Numbered from the stretch's first letter, positions 25,415 to 33,681 are shown. The stretch: DNA of 35,531 bases from Bacillota bacterium (GCA_023391635.1 JAEWAQ010000068.1:1-35531), one strand, 5' to 3'. Translations and numbers: made by a program. The notes: generated by a model from the letters alone, not told the origin.

Positions 25415-26352
25415 AGGCGGTGCTGGTCGGCGCAGGCGGCTTCGGTTATCGCTGGTACGGGACGCTGCGGGAGTTCCATGGCGAGCTGCAGCTGGCGGTC
25501 GTCGATATCGATGAAGGCAAGAGAAGCTTGATCGAGCAAGACGGCGTGCCATTCTATACGTCGGCGGAGGTAGCGATCGCGCAGGAGAAGCCGGATCTGC
25601 TGATCAACGTAACGCCGCCCGACGTTCATACGCGAATCAACCATTTGGCATTCGATCACAAGCTGCCCGTGTTTTGCGAGAAGCCGATCGCCGACAACTA
25701 TTCGGACGCGAACGGTGTGGTGGAAAGAGCCGAACGGGAAGGCATTCCGTTCATGATCGGCGAGAATTACCGGGCGTTCATCTTCGTGCGCCGGATGAAG
25801 CAGTTGATCCGCCGGGGCGCGATCGGCGACATTCAGGTGATTCATTGTGAGTTCAACCGCTACGTTAATCATCCCGACAGAGAACTGGCACAGAGGAGAA
25901 GCAGGCTGGAAGCCGGCCCCGTCCATCACTTCGATCTGCTGCGCTACTTGACGGGACGGGAGGTGGAGCGACTGTTCGCCAGCCATACGCACAGCCTGTG
26001 CATCTGGATGGGGATGCAGGACGGGATTACGGCGTCGTTCCGCAGCCTGCGGTCGAGAGGGAAGCTGACGGATTGGGCGGGCAACTGGCGCATCGACGGG
26101 ACGCTCGGCAGTCTGGAACTGATCGACAATCAGGTGCTGCTTACCGTGGATGGCGCGACGACGGAGGCGAACGACGATTTCAAGGAAGTGTACGGCCCCG
26201 GCCCGTTCGGTGAATTTCTGCTGTCGATCGCGCTGAAGCGGGAGGCGGAAACGAGCGGGCGCGACTACTTGAACAATCAGGCATTGGCCCATTACACGAT
26301 GGAATCGATCCGCACGCGGCAAGTGATCGACACTTCCTCGAGCTGGCGATAG
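25411..26352 (+). CDS. Gfo/Idh/MocA-family oxidoreductase, second copy
   Basis: A 313-aa paralogue of the preceding gene, with the same GAGGFGYRWYGTLREFHGE opening, EKPIADNYSDAN, and PVHHFDLLRYLTGRE. The frame is open upstream to 25000, but that would run through the first copy. ATG 25411 overlaps its stop (ATGA), with GGAGG at 25399-25403, and aligns exactly with the first copy's start. The middle (about 150-170) differs markedly between copies (GGRDAENREGILEE versus PDRELAQRRSRLEA), so substrate or partner specificity may differ, or the two may form a heteromer. ThuA-like genes follow. Confidence 0.9.
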   Translation: MKAVLVGAGGFGYRWYGTLREFHGELQLAVVDIDEGKRSLIEQDGVPFYTSAEVAIAQEKPDLLINVTPPDVHTRINHLAFDHKLPVFCEKPIADNYSDANGVVERAEREGIPFMIGENYRAFIFVRRMKQLIRRGAIGDIQVIHCEFNRYVNHPDRELAQRRSRLEAGPVHHFDLLRYLTGREVERLFASHTHSLCIWMGMQDGITASFRSLRSRGKLTDWAGNWRIDGTLGSLELIDNQVLLTVDGATTEANDDFKEVYGPGPFGEFLLSIALKREAETSGRDYLNNQALAHYTMESIRTRQVIDTSSSWR

Positions 26353-26368
26353 ACAAGGGGGACGCAGC

Positions 26369-27100
26369 ATGGCCATCTACGTGACCGTGTGGAACGAATA
26401 CGTGAACGAACGGGAATACGTGCATATCGGGAAAATTTATCCGAAAGGGATTCATATGGCGATTGCCGAGGGCATCCTGCAGCATGAGCCGTTCGCCGTG
26501 CGAACGGCGCTCATCGACGAACCGGAGCATGGTTTGACGAACGAAATTTTGGACCGAACGGACGTCCTCATCTGGTGGTCGCACATGGTAAACGACCGGG
26601 TTCAGGACGAGATCGTCGAGCGGGTGTACGAGCGGGTGATGAACGGCATGGGGCTCGTCGTGCTGCATTCCGGCGCCTACTCCAAAATATTCCGCAAGCT
26701 GATGGGCACTTCCTGCAGCGCCAAGGGCAGAGAGGCCGACGACGAGGAACGATTGTGGGTGGTTGACCCTTCCCATCCGATCGTCGAAGGCATCGGTCCG
26801 TATATTCATCTCCAGGAGGAAGAGATGTACGGGGAATACTTCGACATCCCGACGCCGGATGAGCTCATCTTTATCAGTTGGTATACAGGCGGAGAAGTGA
26901 TGCGCAGTGGGTGCACGTTCCGCAGAGGCTTGGGGAAAATATTTTATTTCGCGCCAGGACACGAAGAGCATCCGACCTATCATCATCCGGACATTTTGAA
27001 AGTGATTGCCAATGCGGTGAAATGGGCAGCCTCGCCTCGTGGCAATAAGCCGGTGTACGGCAATGCGGAACCGCGCGAAAAAAGCAGCAAAGGAGCATGA
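26369..27100 (+). CDS. ThuA-like protein, first copy
   Basis: A 243-aa ThuA-domain protein with a class I glutamine-amidotransferase-like fold but no catalytic triad obvious to me. Typical features are VTVWNEYVNERE, DVLIWWSHM, GLVVLHSGAYSKIF, VVDPSHPIVEGI, and the end GKIFYFAPGHEEHPTYH. ThuA was described with the dehydrogenase ThuB in rhizobial trehalose/maltitol use, and the pairing with Gfo/Idh/MocA genes is repeated here. The biochemical role of the domain is not settled. Start ATG 26369 follows AAGGGGGA. It has a 20-residue C-terminal tail absent from the second copy. Confidence 0.88.
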   Translation: MAIYVTVWNEYVNEREYVHIGKIYPKGIHMAIAEGILQHEPFAVRTALIDEPEHGLTNEILDRTDVLIWWSHMVNDRVQDEIVERVYERVMNGMGLVVLHSGAYSKIFRKLMGTSCSAKGREADDEERLWVVDPSHPIVEGIGPYIHLQEEEMYGEYFDIPTPDELIFISWYTGGEVMRSGCTFRRGLGKIFYFAPGHEEHPTYHHPDILKVIANAVKWAASPRGNKPVYGNAEPREKSSKGA

Positions 27101-27102
27101 CC

Positions 27103-27783
27103 ATGGCGATCCAAGTAACGGTATGGAACGAATACGTGAACGAACGGGAATATCCGCATATCGGCGAGATTTATCCGCAAGGGATTCATACGGCGATTGC
27201 CGAAGGCATCGTCAAGCACGGGTCGTTCGAGGTGCGCACCGCGTTGCTCGACGACCCGGAGCAGGGGCTGTCGCAGAAAATATTGCAGAATACCGACGTG
27301 CTCATTTGGTGGTCGCATATGAAGAACGAGCAAGTGCAGGATGAGGCGGTAAAACGGGTCATTCAGCGAATCCGGGAAGGCATGGGCTTCATTGCCCTGC
27401 ACTCGAGCAGCGGTTCGAAAATATTCAAGCAGCTGATGGGGACGACATGCAGACACACGTGGAGAGAGGCCGAAGACGCGCAGCGGCTGTGGGTGGTCGA
27501 TCCTTCCCATCCGATCGTCGAAGGGATCGGCTCCTGCATCGAGCTCGAACGGGAGGAGATGTACGGGGAATATTTCGACATCCCTGCGCCGGATGAGCTG
27601 GTGTTCATCAGCTGGTATACCGGGGGGGAAGTGCTGCGCAGCGGCTGCACGTACCGCAGAGGCCGGGGCAAAATTTTCTACTTCAGCCCGGGACACGAGG
27701 AGCATCCTACCTATTATAACGACGATATTTTAAAAGTGATCGCCAATGGAGTGAAGTGGGCGCATTCCCCTTGCAAACCATGA
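27103..27783 (+). CDS. ThuA-like protein, second copy
   Basis: A 226-aa paralogue of the preceding gene with the same motifs (VTVWNEYVNEREYPHIGEIYP, WWSHMKNEQVQDE, VVDPSHPIVEGI, FYFSPGHEEHPTYY). AAAGGAG at 27088-27094 is 8 bases before ATG 27103; the upstream ATG 27097 is only 2 bases from it and less likely. The stop overlaps the ATG of the MFS gene (ATGA at 27780-27783). Tandem copies of both ThuA and the dehydrogenase point to duplication within the operon. Confidence 0.88.
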   Translation: MAIQVTVWNEYVNEREYPHIGEIYPQGIHTAIAEGIVKHGSFEVRTALLDDPEQGLSQKILQNTDVLIWWSHMKNEQVQDEAVKRVIQRIREGMGFIALHSSSGSKIFKQLMGTTCRHTWREAEDAQRLWVVDPSHPIVEGIGSCIELEREEMYGEYFDIPAPDELVFISWYTGGEVLRSGCTYRRGRGKIFYFSPGHEEHPTYYNDDILKVIANGVKWAHSPCKP

Positions 27784-29006
27784 AGCAGAAAACGATCTAT
27801 CCGATTTTGCTGGCAATCAGCTTTGCCCATTTGATCAACGATTCGCTGCAAGCCGTCATTCCGGCGTCTTATCCGATTCTGCGGGATTCGCTGCATCTGT
27901 CCTATACGCAGCTCGGCATCCTGACGTTCATCCTGTACTTCTCTTCGTCCGTCATGCAGCCGTTCGTCGGCATGTATGCGGACGCCCGGCCGTCGCCGTT
28001 CCTGCTTCCCGTGGGCATGGGGATGGCGCTGCTGAGCATGCTCGGCATCGCCTTCGCCCCGGGCTATGCCGCGTTGCTCGGCGCGGTAGCCTTGATGGGC
28101 ATGGCTTCCGCCATGTACCACCCGGAGGGGGCGCGTATTGCCTATTTGGCCGCGGGTCCCCGCAGAGGGCTGGCGCAGTCGATTTTTCAGGTCGGAGGCA
28201 ACGCGGGCGGCGCGCTGGCACCGCTCATGACGGTGTTGATCTTCTATCCGTTCGGCCAGTTCGGCGCCATATGGTTCACGATCGTTGCCGGCCTCGGGAT
28301 GGCCATTCAGCTCTGGGTGGCGAGCTGGTACGGCAAACATTCGGAGTCTATTTCGCGTCCGGCGGCGCGCAAGCCCGAAGCCGAAGTCGACGAGACGTAT
28401 CGCAAACGGGTGATCGGGGCCATTCTGATCATCATTCTGATCGCGTTCGCTCGTTCCTGGTACGGGTCCAGCATCGGCACCTACTTCGTGTTCTACTTGA
28501 TGGACAATTTCGGGATGTCGATTCCCGAGGCGCAAATCTATATCTTTCTGTACATGGGGGCAGGCATCGTCGGGACGTTCTTCGGCGGCCCGCTCTCGGA
28601 CCGCATCGGCAGGAAGAAAATTATTCTGTTCTCCCTGCTGGGCGCGGCGCCGTTCGCCATCCTGCTTCCGCACGCGGGCGAAATCTGGGCTTATCCGCTC
28701 CTAATCCTGCTCGGACTCATTAACCACAGCAGCTTCTCGGTAACGGTCGTTTACGTGCAGGAATTGGTGCCCGGCAAGGTAGGAACCGTATCCGGGCTCA
28801 TCACGGGCCTGGCCTTCGGCATGGGGGCGATCGGCTCTGTCGTGCTGGGCGGGCTGATCGACCTGACGAGCTTGAGAATCGTCATCGTTGCCTGTTCGTT
28901 TATGCCGCTGCTCGGCGTCATCGGGTTTCTGCTGCCGACGGAAGGCCAGATCGATGCGTGGACGAGGAAGGCGGAACTGCAGCAGGGACAATCGGCTGGC
29001 GCGTGA
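27780..29006 (+). CDS. MFS transporter, fosmidomycin-resistance (Fsr) type
   Basis: A 408-aa major facilitator with about twelve hydrophobic segments. The N-terminus ISFAHLINDSLQAVIPASYP and the MYHPEGARIAYLA stretch are characteristic of the Fsr (fosmidomycin resistance) group; GPLSDRIGRKKI is the inter-helix MFS motif. ATG 27780 overlaps the preceding stop as ATGA. An in-frame GTG at 27756 would add 8 residues but has a ribosome binding site only one base away. Coupling to sugar-modifying genes suggests movement of a sugar or its product rather than an antibiotic, but that is inference. Confidence 0.88.
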   Translation: MKQKTIYPILLAISFAHLINDSLQAVIPASYPILRDSLHLSYTQLGILTFILYFSSSVMQPFVGMYADARPSPFLLPVGMGMALLSMLGIAFAPGYAALLGAVALMGMASAMYHPEGARIAYLAAGPRRGLAQSIFQVGGNAGGALAPLMTVLIFYPFGQFGAIWFTIVAGLGMAIQLWVASWYGKHSESISRPAARKPEAEVDETYRKRVIGAILIIILIAFARSWYGSSIGTYFVFYLMDNFGMSIPEAQIYIFLYMGAGIVGTFFGGPLSDRIGRKKIILFSLLGAAPFAILLPHAGEIWAYPLLILLGLINHSSFSVTVVYVQELVPGKVGTVSGLITGLAFGMGAIGSVVLGGLIDLTSLRIVIVACSFMPLLGVIGFLLPTEGQIDAWTRKAELQQGQSAGA

Positions 29007-29097
29007 TGGGACGGGTGTCCAAAAAGTGTCTGGCATGTTTGCCGAAAATAGGCGATGATCAAGCTAACCCGAATAGGCGAGGTGACGCCGCTACCCC

Positions 29098-30927
29098 ATG
29101 CGAAAGCTGCTGACCAAGTGGAAATCCTCGTTAAAATGGAAGCTGATCATCGTCTGCATGGCGATCGTCTTCTTCAATTTGTCCGTCGTCGGCTATTTTG
29201 TCCATCAACAGGTTTCCAGTGCCATCGAACAGGATGCGATGGAATCGAGCGGGCTGGTGCTGAAGCAAGCGAACTTGTATTTATCCGAATATTTGGATGA
29301 AATCGAGAAGTTCATGTTTTCCTTGGGCATGAGCCAGGAATTGTTCTCCTGGTCCACCTTGTACGGAGAGCGAAAAACGGAATCCGTCGTGCCTTATTCG
29401 ATCATACAGAAAGATTACATGCAGCCCTTCGCGCGCGGCCATTCGGAGCTGCTGTCGATCGGGCTGTTCAGCACGCGCGGCAACGAGGCGCATTTCTCCC
29501 CCCATTACGGGTTGAATTTTCACTACAGCATGCGGGAGGAGCGATGGTTTGGCGAGGTAGCGCCGGCCGGCAAGACGACCTACATCGTGACGATGAGCGA
29601 GAACTATGTGAACGACTCGTTTCAGCCTGTGCCGATGCAGGTCATCACGATGGTCAAGAAGTTCGGATTCAACGGGGCGATCTACGTGAAGGTCGACATT
29701 CAACCGACGTTGCTGCAAACGATTCTGAACGAAATCAATATCGGCAATCATGTCACCGGCTTTATCGTCAATGCGGAAGGGGAAATCGTCGCGCATCCGC
29801 AGGAAGGGCGCTTTCTGTCCAAGCTGGACCAGGCCATCATGGAACGGATGAATTTGTCTCCGCACGGTAGCGGCGCATTCGTGCTGCCGGATCGCAAGCA
29901 AATCGTCGTCTATGAACGAATCGCCGATTCCGATTGGAAGTCGGTCATTACGCTTCCCTATTCCGAAGTGACGAAGAGCGTCGACAACATCCGGGACTTC
30001 GTCATCGTGACGGCAACGTCCTGTTTGCTCGTCTCCGCGCTGTTCATCGTGCTCATCTCTTCTTCGATCACGAACCGCCTGAACCGCATCAAGCGATCGA
30101 TGAAGCATGTTGGGCAAGGCAACATCGAAGCTACGCTGCCGGTCGAAGGCCAGGACGAGATCTCGATCCTGGAACGCTCCTACAATCACATGCTGGACGA
30201 TTTGCAGCTGCACATCAAGCGGCTGTCCGAATCCGAGCTGGCCGAGAAGCATGCGGTGCTCTTCTCGCTGCAATCGCAGATCGACTCCCACTTCCTCTAC
30301 AATACGCTGGAAATCATCAACTCCATGGCGACGCGAATCCGTCATTATGATATCGAGCAAATCACCGTATCGCTCGCCCATATGTTCCGCTACTCGGCCA
30401 ATTACCGGGATACCGGCGTCACGGTCCGGCAAGAGGTGCAGCATATGCTGTCCTACCTGCAAATTATTAAAATCCGTTATGGCGATCTCTTCACTTACGA
30501 TATCCAGACCGACGAAGCGTGTCTGGACGCGAGCTGCATCAAGGTCATCCTGCAGCCGATCGTGGAGAATGCCGTGAAGCATGGCTATGAATCGACCGGC
30601 ACCCCGTTTCATATTGCCGTTCACATTCGATCGGAAGCCGGGAAGCACGTCTCGATCCTGGTGAAGGATAATGGCAAAGGCTTTAGCGAACCGAAGCTTC
30701 GGGAGCTGGAAGAGGAAATGCAGAACAGAAACTTGCATTATGCGGATTTTCAACGCATCGGGCTGCTGAATATTCAATATCGGCTGAAAGTACACTACGA
30801 TTCTTTTTTTGCGGAGATTCAGGTCAGGAACGGCCGTGAAGGCGGCGCCGAAGTGGAACTTCGTTTTCCTATGTCGAAAATCGATGGAAAGGATGACCGA
30901 CATGTACCGCATTCTCGTCGTGGATGA
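29098..30927 (+). CDS. YesM-like sensor histidine kinase
   Basis: A 609-aa membrane sensor kinase. TM1 is at about 16-36, an extracellular dCache-like region follows to about 295, and TM2 is at about 298-320. A HAMP domain follows (ITNRLNRIKRSMKHVGQGNIEA...). The phospho-acceptor is H398 in DSHFLYNTLEIINS, the His_kinase/LytS-type box. ATP-binding motifs are VENAVKHGYE (N box) and VKDNGKGF (G1). It would sense an extracellular sugar or a loaded binding protein and phosphorylate the response regulator encoded in the next, overlapping gene. The start ATG 29098 has GAGGTGA about 12 bases upstream, a rather long spacing. The 91-bp gap after the MFS gene shows no clear terminator. Confidence 0.92.
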   Translation: MRKLLTKWKSSLKWKLIIVCMAIVFFNLSVVGYFVHQQVSSAIEQDAMESSGLVLKQANLYLSEYLDEIEKFMFSLGMSQELFSWSTLYGERKTESVVPYSIIQKDYMQPFARGHSELLSIGLFSTRGNEAHFSPHYGLNFHYSMREERWFGEVAPAGKTTYIVTMSENYVNDSFQPVPMQVITMVKKFGFNGAIYVKVDIQPTLLQTILNEINIGNHVTGFIVNAEGEIVAHPQEGRFLSKLDQAIMERMNLSPHGSGAFVLPDRKQIVVYERIADSDWKSVITLPYSEVTKSVDNIRDFVIVTATSCLLVSALFIVLISSSITNRLNRIKRSMKHVGQGNIEATLPVEGQDEISILERSYNHMLDDLQLHIKRLSESELAEKHAVLFSLQSQIDSHFLYNTLEIINSMATRIRHYDIEQITVSLAHMFRYSANYRDTGVTVRQEVQHMLSYLQIIKIRYGDLFTYDIQTDEACLDASCIKVILQPIVENAVKHGYESTGTPFHIAVHIRSEAGKHVSILVKDNGKGFSEPKLRELEEEMQNRNLHYADFQRIGLLNIQYRLKVHYDSFFAEIQVRNGREGGAEVELRFPMSKIDGKDDRHVPHSRRG

Positions 30928-32014
30928 TGAACCCCATATCCGCCAAGGCATTGCCGATAAGATCGAACAGTTTGACAATTCTTTCGTGGTTTGCGGCAGC
31001 GAAGCCAACGGAAGCGATGCCTTGAAGTGGCTGGAATCGCATGATGCCGATATTTGCATTACCGATATTCGCATGCCCGTCATGGACGGCCTGGATCTGG
31101 TCCGGCGATTAAGGCAGGCCGATAGCCGGGTTTTGAGCATCATCGTATCGAGTTACGACGATTTTGCGTATGCCAAGCAGGCGATTGAACTGGACGTTTC
31201 CGATTATATTCTGAAGCCGATCGATCGCGCCGGTTTGCAGAAATCGCTGGAACATGCGGCGGCAACGATCGAGAAGAAAAGAACGGACGAAGCCAACCGG
31301 TTGCTCGTACAGAAAATCGGGCAGTACGGCGATCTGCTTGATCGTTGGCATGACGTGGTTCTGACTCGGCAAACGGATAAGTATTCCCTGCTCGTCGTTG
31401 ACACGCTGCACATGCTGGAAAGTTGGGTCGATGGACGATACGTATGGCTCGACGGGTTGGCGGCGGCATGGATTCGAATGGTGGCCGCAGAAGCGAAACT
31501 GCAGACGGCGGACGATGCCGGTTTGCCGGACAGCGAGCTGGGATTCGATTCGCCCGTACTGCCGCTGGATCAAGTGAGGTCCTATTATCGCTTACGCGCC
31601 GTAATGCGGATGGAGATGAGCATCCTCCGCTTCTTCGAGCAAATCGGAAAGAGCAGCCAGCATGTGAACATGAAGCTGATCAACACGGTCAAGCAATATA
31701 TCGACAGGCATTTCACCGAGAAGCTCAATGTGGAGGAGCTTGCCGACATGATCCCGGTCAGCCGCTCCTATTTGACGGTGCTGTTCAAGCAGGGGACTGG
31801 TCAAACGATTTGGAGCTATGTGACGGATGTCCGCATGAAGCATGCCAAAATGCTGCTGGGGGACGGTCAATTGAAGGTGTATGAAATCGCGAACAAGATC
31901 GGATATGAAAACTGCGAGCATTTCACGAAAGTGTTCAAAGAATACTACGGCGTCACGCCCAAGGAATTTCGAAAAAGATTGAATGACACAGCGGATCAGC
32001 TGTCGTCCATATAA
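30902..32014 (+). CDS. YesN-like response regulator, receiver plus AraC helix-turn-helix
   Basis: A 370-aa response regulator. The receiver domain (about 1-120) begins MYRILVVDDEPHIRQG with acidic D8-D9, phospho-acceptor D55 in ITDIRMPVMDG, and a late YILKPID lysine. A linker of about 140 residues is followed by an AraC double helix-turn-helix at about 270-365 (LNVEELADMIPVSRSYL, then YEIANKIGYENCEHFTKVFKE). ATG 30902 is preferred because GAAAGGA is 8-9 bases upstream; 30893 and 30884 are alternatives. It overlaps the kinase gene by 26 bp, so the pair is made together. The likely targets are the transporter and enzyme genes of this region. Confidence 0.92.
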   Translation: MYRILVVDDEPHIRQGIADKIEQFDNSFVVCGSEANGSDALKWLESHDADICITDIRMPVMDGLDLVRRLRQADSRVLSIIVSSYDDFAYAKQAIELDVSDYILKPIDRAGLQKSLEHAAATIEKKRTDEANRLLVQKIGQYGDLLDRWHDVVLTRQTDKYSLLVVDTLHMLESWVDGRYVWLDGLAAAWIRMVAAEAKLQTADDAGLPDSELGFDSPVLPLDQVRSYYRLRAVMRMEMSILRFFEQIGKSSQHVNMKLINTVKQYIDRHFTEKLNVEELADMIPVSRSYLTVLFKQGTGQTIWSYVTDVRMKHAKMLLGDGQLKVYEIANKIGYENCEHFTKVFKEYYGVTPKEFRKRLNDTADQLSSI

Positions 32015-32134
32015 CAAGAAAGAAGCTGTCGCTATTGGAGCTTAGGGCAAGAAGTGCATTTTCGAGACGTTATGATTCAGGCACGGCATTCTTCCCTTCG
32101 CGTACTTCCATCCAGAGCAGTCGTAAAAAAATGC

Positions 32135-32165
32135 TTGCACGTTACGTAACGTCATGTTTTATAGT
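32135..32165 (+). promoter_or_regulatory. MerR-type promoter and operator
   Basis: TTGCAC (32135-32140) and TATAGT (32160-32165) are separated by 19 bases, the stretched spacing that MerR-family activators are known to correct by twisting DNA. Within the spacer, ACGTTACGTAACGT (32139-32152) is a perfect 14-bp palindrome, the expected operator. It precedes a merR-like gene, so the operon is probably autoregulated. The remaining bases from 32015 to 32134 show no gene. Confidence 0.85.
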
Positions 32166-32207
32166 GAAGTTACCGGTATATGACAGGCGCTGACGAAGGG
32201 GATGATG

Positions 32208-32696
32208 ATGAAGCGAAATCTGAAGGTTGGAGACCTGGCGAAAATGACGGGGCTGACGGTGCGGACTTTACGATTCTACGATCAGATCGGACTGTTCTCG
32301 CCCTCCGCGCAGACGGAATCGGGCCACAGGCTGTACCGGGAAGATGACCTGCCAAGGCTGCAGCAGATCGTGTCACTGAAGGAAATGGGCTTATCGCTGG
32401 AGGAGATCCGATCTGCCCTGGAGGATGAGCAATTCAGTCCGCTGGATATCGTTAAGATGCAAATCGTAAGGATCAAGGAGCAGCTCGACAATCAGCGCAA
32501 GCTGCTGGATCGGCTCGAACATGCAGCCGACATGATGCAGGGGCCGGCCGCATTGTCCGCGCAAGATTTTGTCAAGCTTCTGCAATTGATGAAGCAAGGG
32601 AACGGAAAACGGGTCCTCGAACGGCAAATGGGTTGGGAACGCCGTCTGGATCAGTTAGGCGATTATCTGACCGAGGAATCGGCAGAGGAAACATAA
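32208..32696 (+). CDS. MerR-family transcriptional regulator
   Basis: A protein of about 162 aa. The winged helix-turn-helix (first 70 residues) reads LKVGDLAKMTGLTVRTLRFYDQIGLF and then GHRLYREDDLPRLQQIV. A helix at about 80-110 (VKMQIVRIKEQLDNQRKLLDRLE) should form the antiparallel coiled-coil dimer interface. The short C-terminal part has no cysteine metal site and no recognised drug-binding domain, so the inducer is unknown. Three in-frame ATGs lie at 32202, 32205 and 32208; GAAGGGG ends at 32201, so 32208 or 32205 has the best spacing. It heads an operon with two AHSA1 proteins. Confidence 0.9.
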   Translation: MKRNLKVGDLAKMTGLTVRTLRFYDQIGLFSPSAQTESGHRLYREDDLPRLQQIVSLKEMGLSLEEIRSALEDEQFSPLDIVKMQIVRIKEQLDNQRKLLDRLEHAADMMQGPAALSAQDFVKLLQLMKQGNGKRVLERQMGWERRLDQLGDYLTEESAEET

Positions 32697-32711
32697 GGAG
32701 GAAAGCCATCT

Positions 32712-33146
32712 ATGTCGACCGAACGATACGTCCAACATGCCACCTTCGTCGTCGAGCGCACGTATCCGGCTTCGGCCGCTCGCGTCTATCAAGCCTGGGC
32801 TGACCCGGCAGCCAAGGCGAAGTGGTTCTCGAAAGCCGATCATTTCGAATTCAAGGTCGGGGGGCGCGAGCACAGCAAGGGCGGCCCGCCCGAGGGTCCC
32901 GTCTTTACGTTCGACGCCTGTTATCAAGAGATCGTGCCGGAGCAGCGGATTGTCTATACGTATACGTTGGACAGTGGGGACAATCGCATCTCCGTATCGA
33001 TCGCGACGGTGCAATTCGTCCCGACCGAAGGTGCTACCAAATTGATCTTCACGGAGCAAGGCGTGTTCTTCGACGGTCATGACACGCCTGAGATCCGAGA
33101 GCACGGGACGAATCTGCTGCTGGACGAGCTGGGCAAATCCCTGTAA
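32712..33146 (+). CDS. SRPBCC/AHSA1 domain protein, first copy
   Basis: A 144-aa protein of the START-like SRPBCC fold (activator of Hsp90 ATPase homologue 1 family). Typical features are VERTYPASAARVYQAWADPA near the N-terminus, AKWFSKADHFEFKVGG, then IVPEQRIVYTYT and a C-terminal helix HGTNLLLDELGKSL. These small proteins bind hydrophobic ligands in a cavity; in Gram-positive bacteria they are often cotranscribed with a regulator of unknown inducer. AAGGAGG at 32696-32702 overlaps the stop of the MerR gene and supports ATG 32712. Confidence 0.9.
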   Translation: MSTERYVQHATFVVERTYPASAARVYQAWADPAAKAKWFSKADHFEFKVGGREHSKGGPPEGPVFTFDACYQEIVPEQRIVYTYTLDSGDNRISVSIATVQFVPTEGATKLIFTEQGVFFDGHDTPEIREHGTNLLLDELGKSL

Positions 33147-33167
33147 ATTCGGAACGGAGGAATGGCA

Positions 33168-33617
33168 ATGGAAGCAAGCTCAGCAGAGAACACGCTTACT
33201 GCTGTACGCGTCTTTGATATGCCGCGGGACAAGGTCTACGGGGCATGGGCAGACCCGGAGTTATTGGCGCGTTGGTGGGGGCCGAACGGATTCACCAACA
33301 CCTTTCACGAGTTCGCATTCAAGGAAGGCGGTCAGTGGAGGTATACGATGCATGGGCCGGACGGAAAGGATTATCCGAACCACAATGTATTCGAACAGAT
33401 CGTGCCGCAGGAGCGAATCGCGGTTCGGCATCTCTCCGGGCACGAGTTTCTGTTAACGGCGGTGTTCGAGGATGCGGGCGGCGGCACCAGGCTGACTTTC
33501 CGCCAACAGTTCATGGTTGCCGAGGAGTACGAGCAAGCCAAGCCGTATTGCGTCGAAGGCAACGAACAAAATCTCGATCGATTGGGCGCACTGCTCCACG
33601 AACAAGAGAACGCGTGA
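33168..33617 (+). CDS. SRPBCC/AHSA1 domain protein, second copy
   Basis: A 149-aa AHSA1-like protein: VRVFDMPRDKVYGAWADPELLARWWGPNGFTNTF is the usual opening, with DYPNHNVFEQIVPQERIAV in the middle and NLDRLGALLHEQE at the end. It is related to but clearly different from the preceding gene, so it is an old paralogue rather than a fresh duplication. ACGGAGG (33154-33160) is 7 bases before ATG 33168 and only one base from the in-frame ATG 33162, so 33168 is chosen. It is the last gene of the MerR operon. Confidence 0.9.
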   Translation: MEASSAENTLTAVRVFDMPRDKVYGAWADPELLARWWGPNGFTNTFHEFAFKEGGQWRYTMHGPDGKDYPNHNVFEQIVPQERIAVRHLSGHEFLLTAVFEDAGGGTRLTFRQQFMVAEEYEQAKPYCVEGNEQNLDRLGALLHEQENA

Positions 33618-33643
33618 AGCCTTTAGCGAGATTCGAGCGCGTA

Positions 33644-33681
33644 AAAGCCGTACAAGAGAACTCCCTCTCCTGTACGGCTTT
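33644..33681. terminator. Bidirectional intrinsic terminator between convergent genes
   Basis: AAAGCCGTACA (33644-33654) pairs perfectly with TGTACGGCTTT (33671-33681), and AGAG/CTCT (33655-33658/33665-33668) extends the stem past a two-base bulge. It lies 27 bp after the AHSA1 stop on the + strand and 15 bp after the stop of the - strand gene. On the - strand it ends in TTTT; on the + strand in TTTCTT. It can serve both operons. Confidence 0.8.

Noticed and set aside
29281..31143. Long open frame on the - strand (620 codons)
   Set aside because: Antisense shadow of the histidine kinase gene and the start of the response regulator gene, both of which have intact catalytic motifs.
32023..32043. 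Terminator after the YesN-like gene
   Set aside because: AAGCT and AGCTT can pair around an 11-base loop, but the stem is only 5 bp and no T-run follows.
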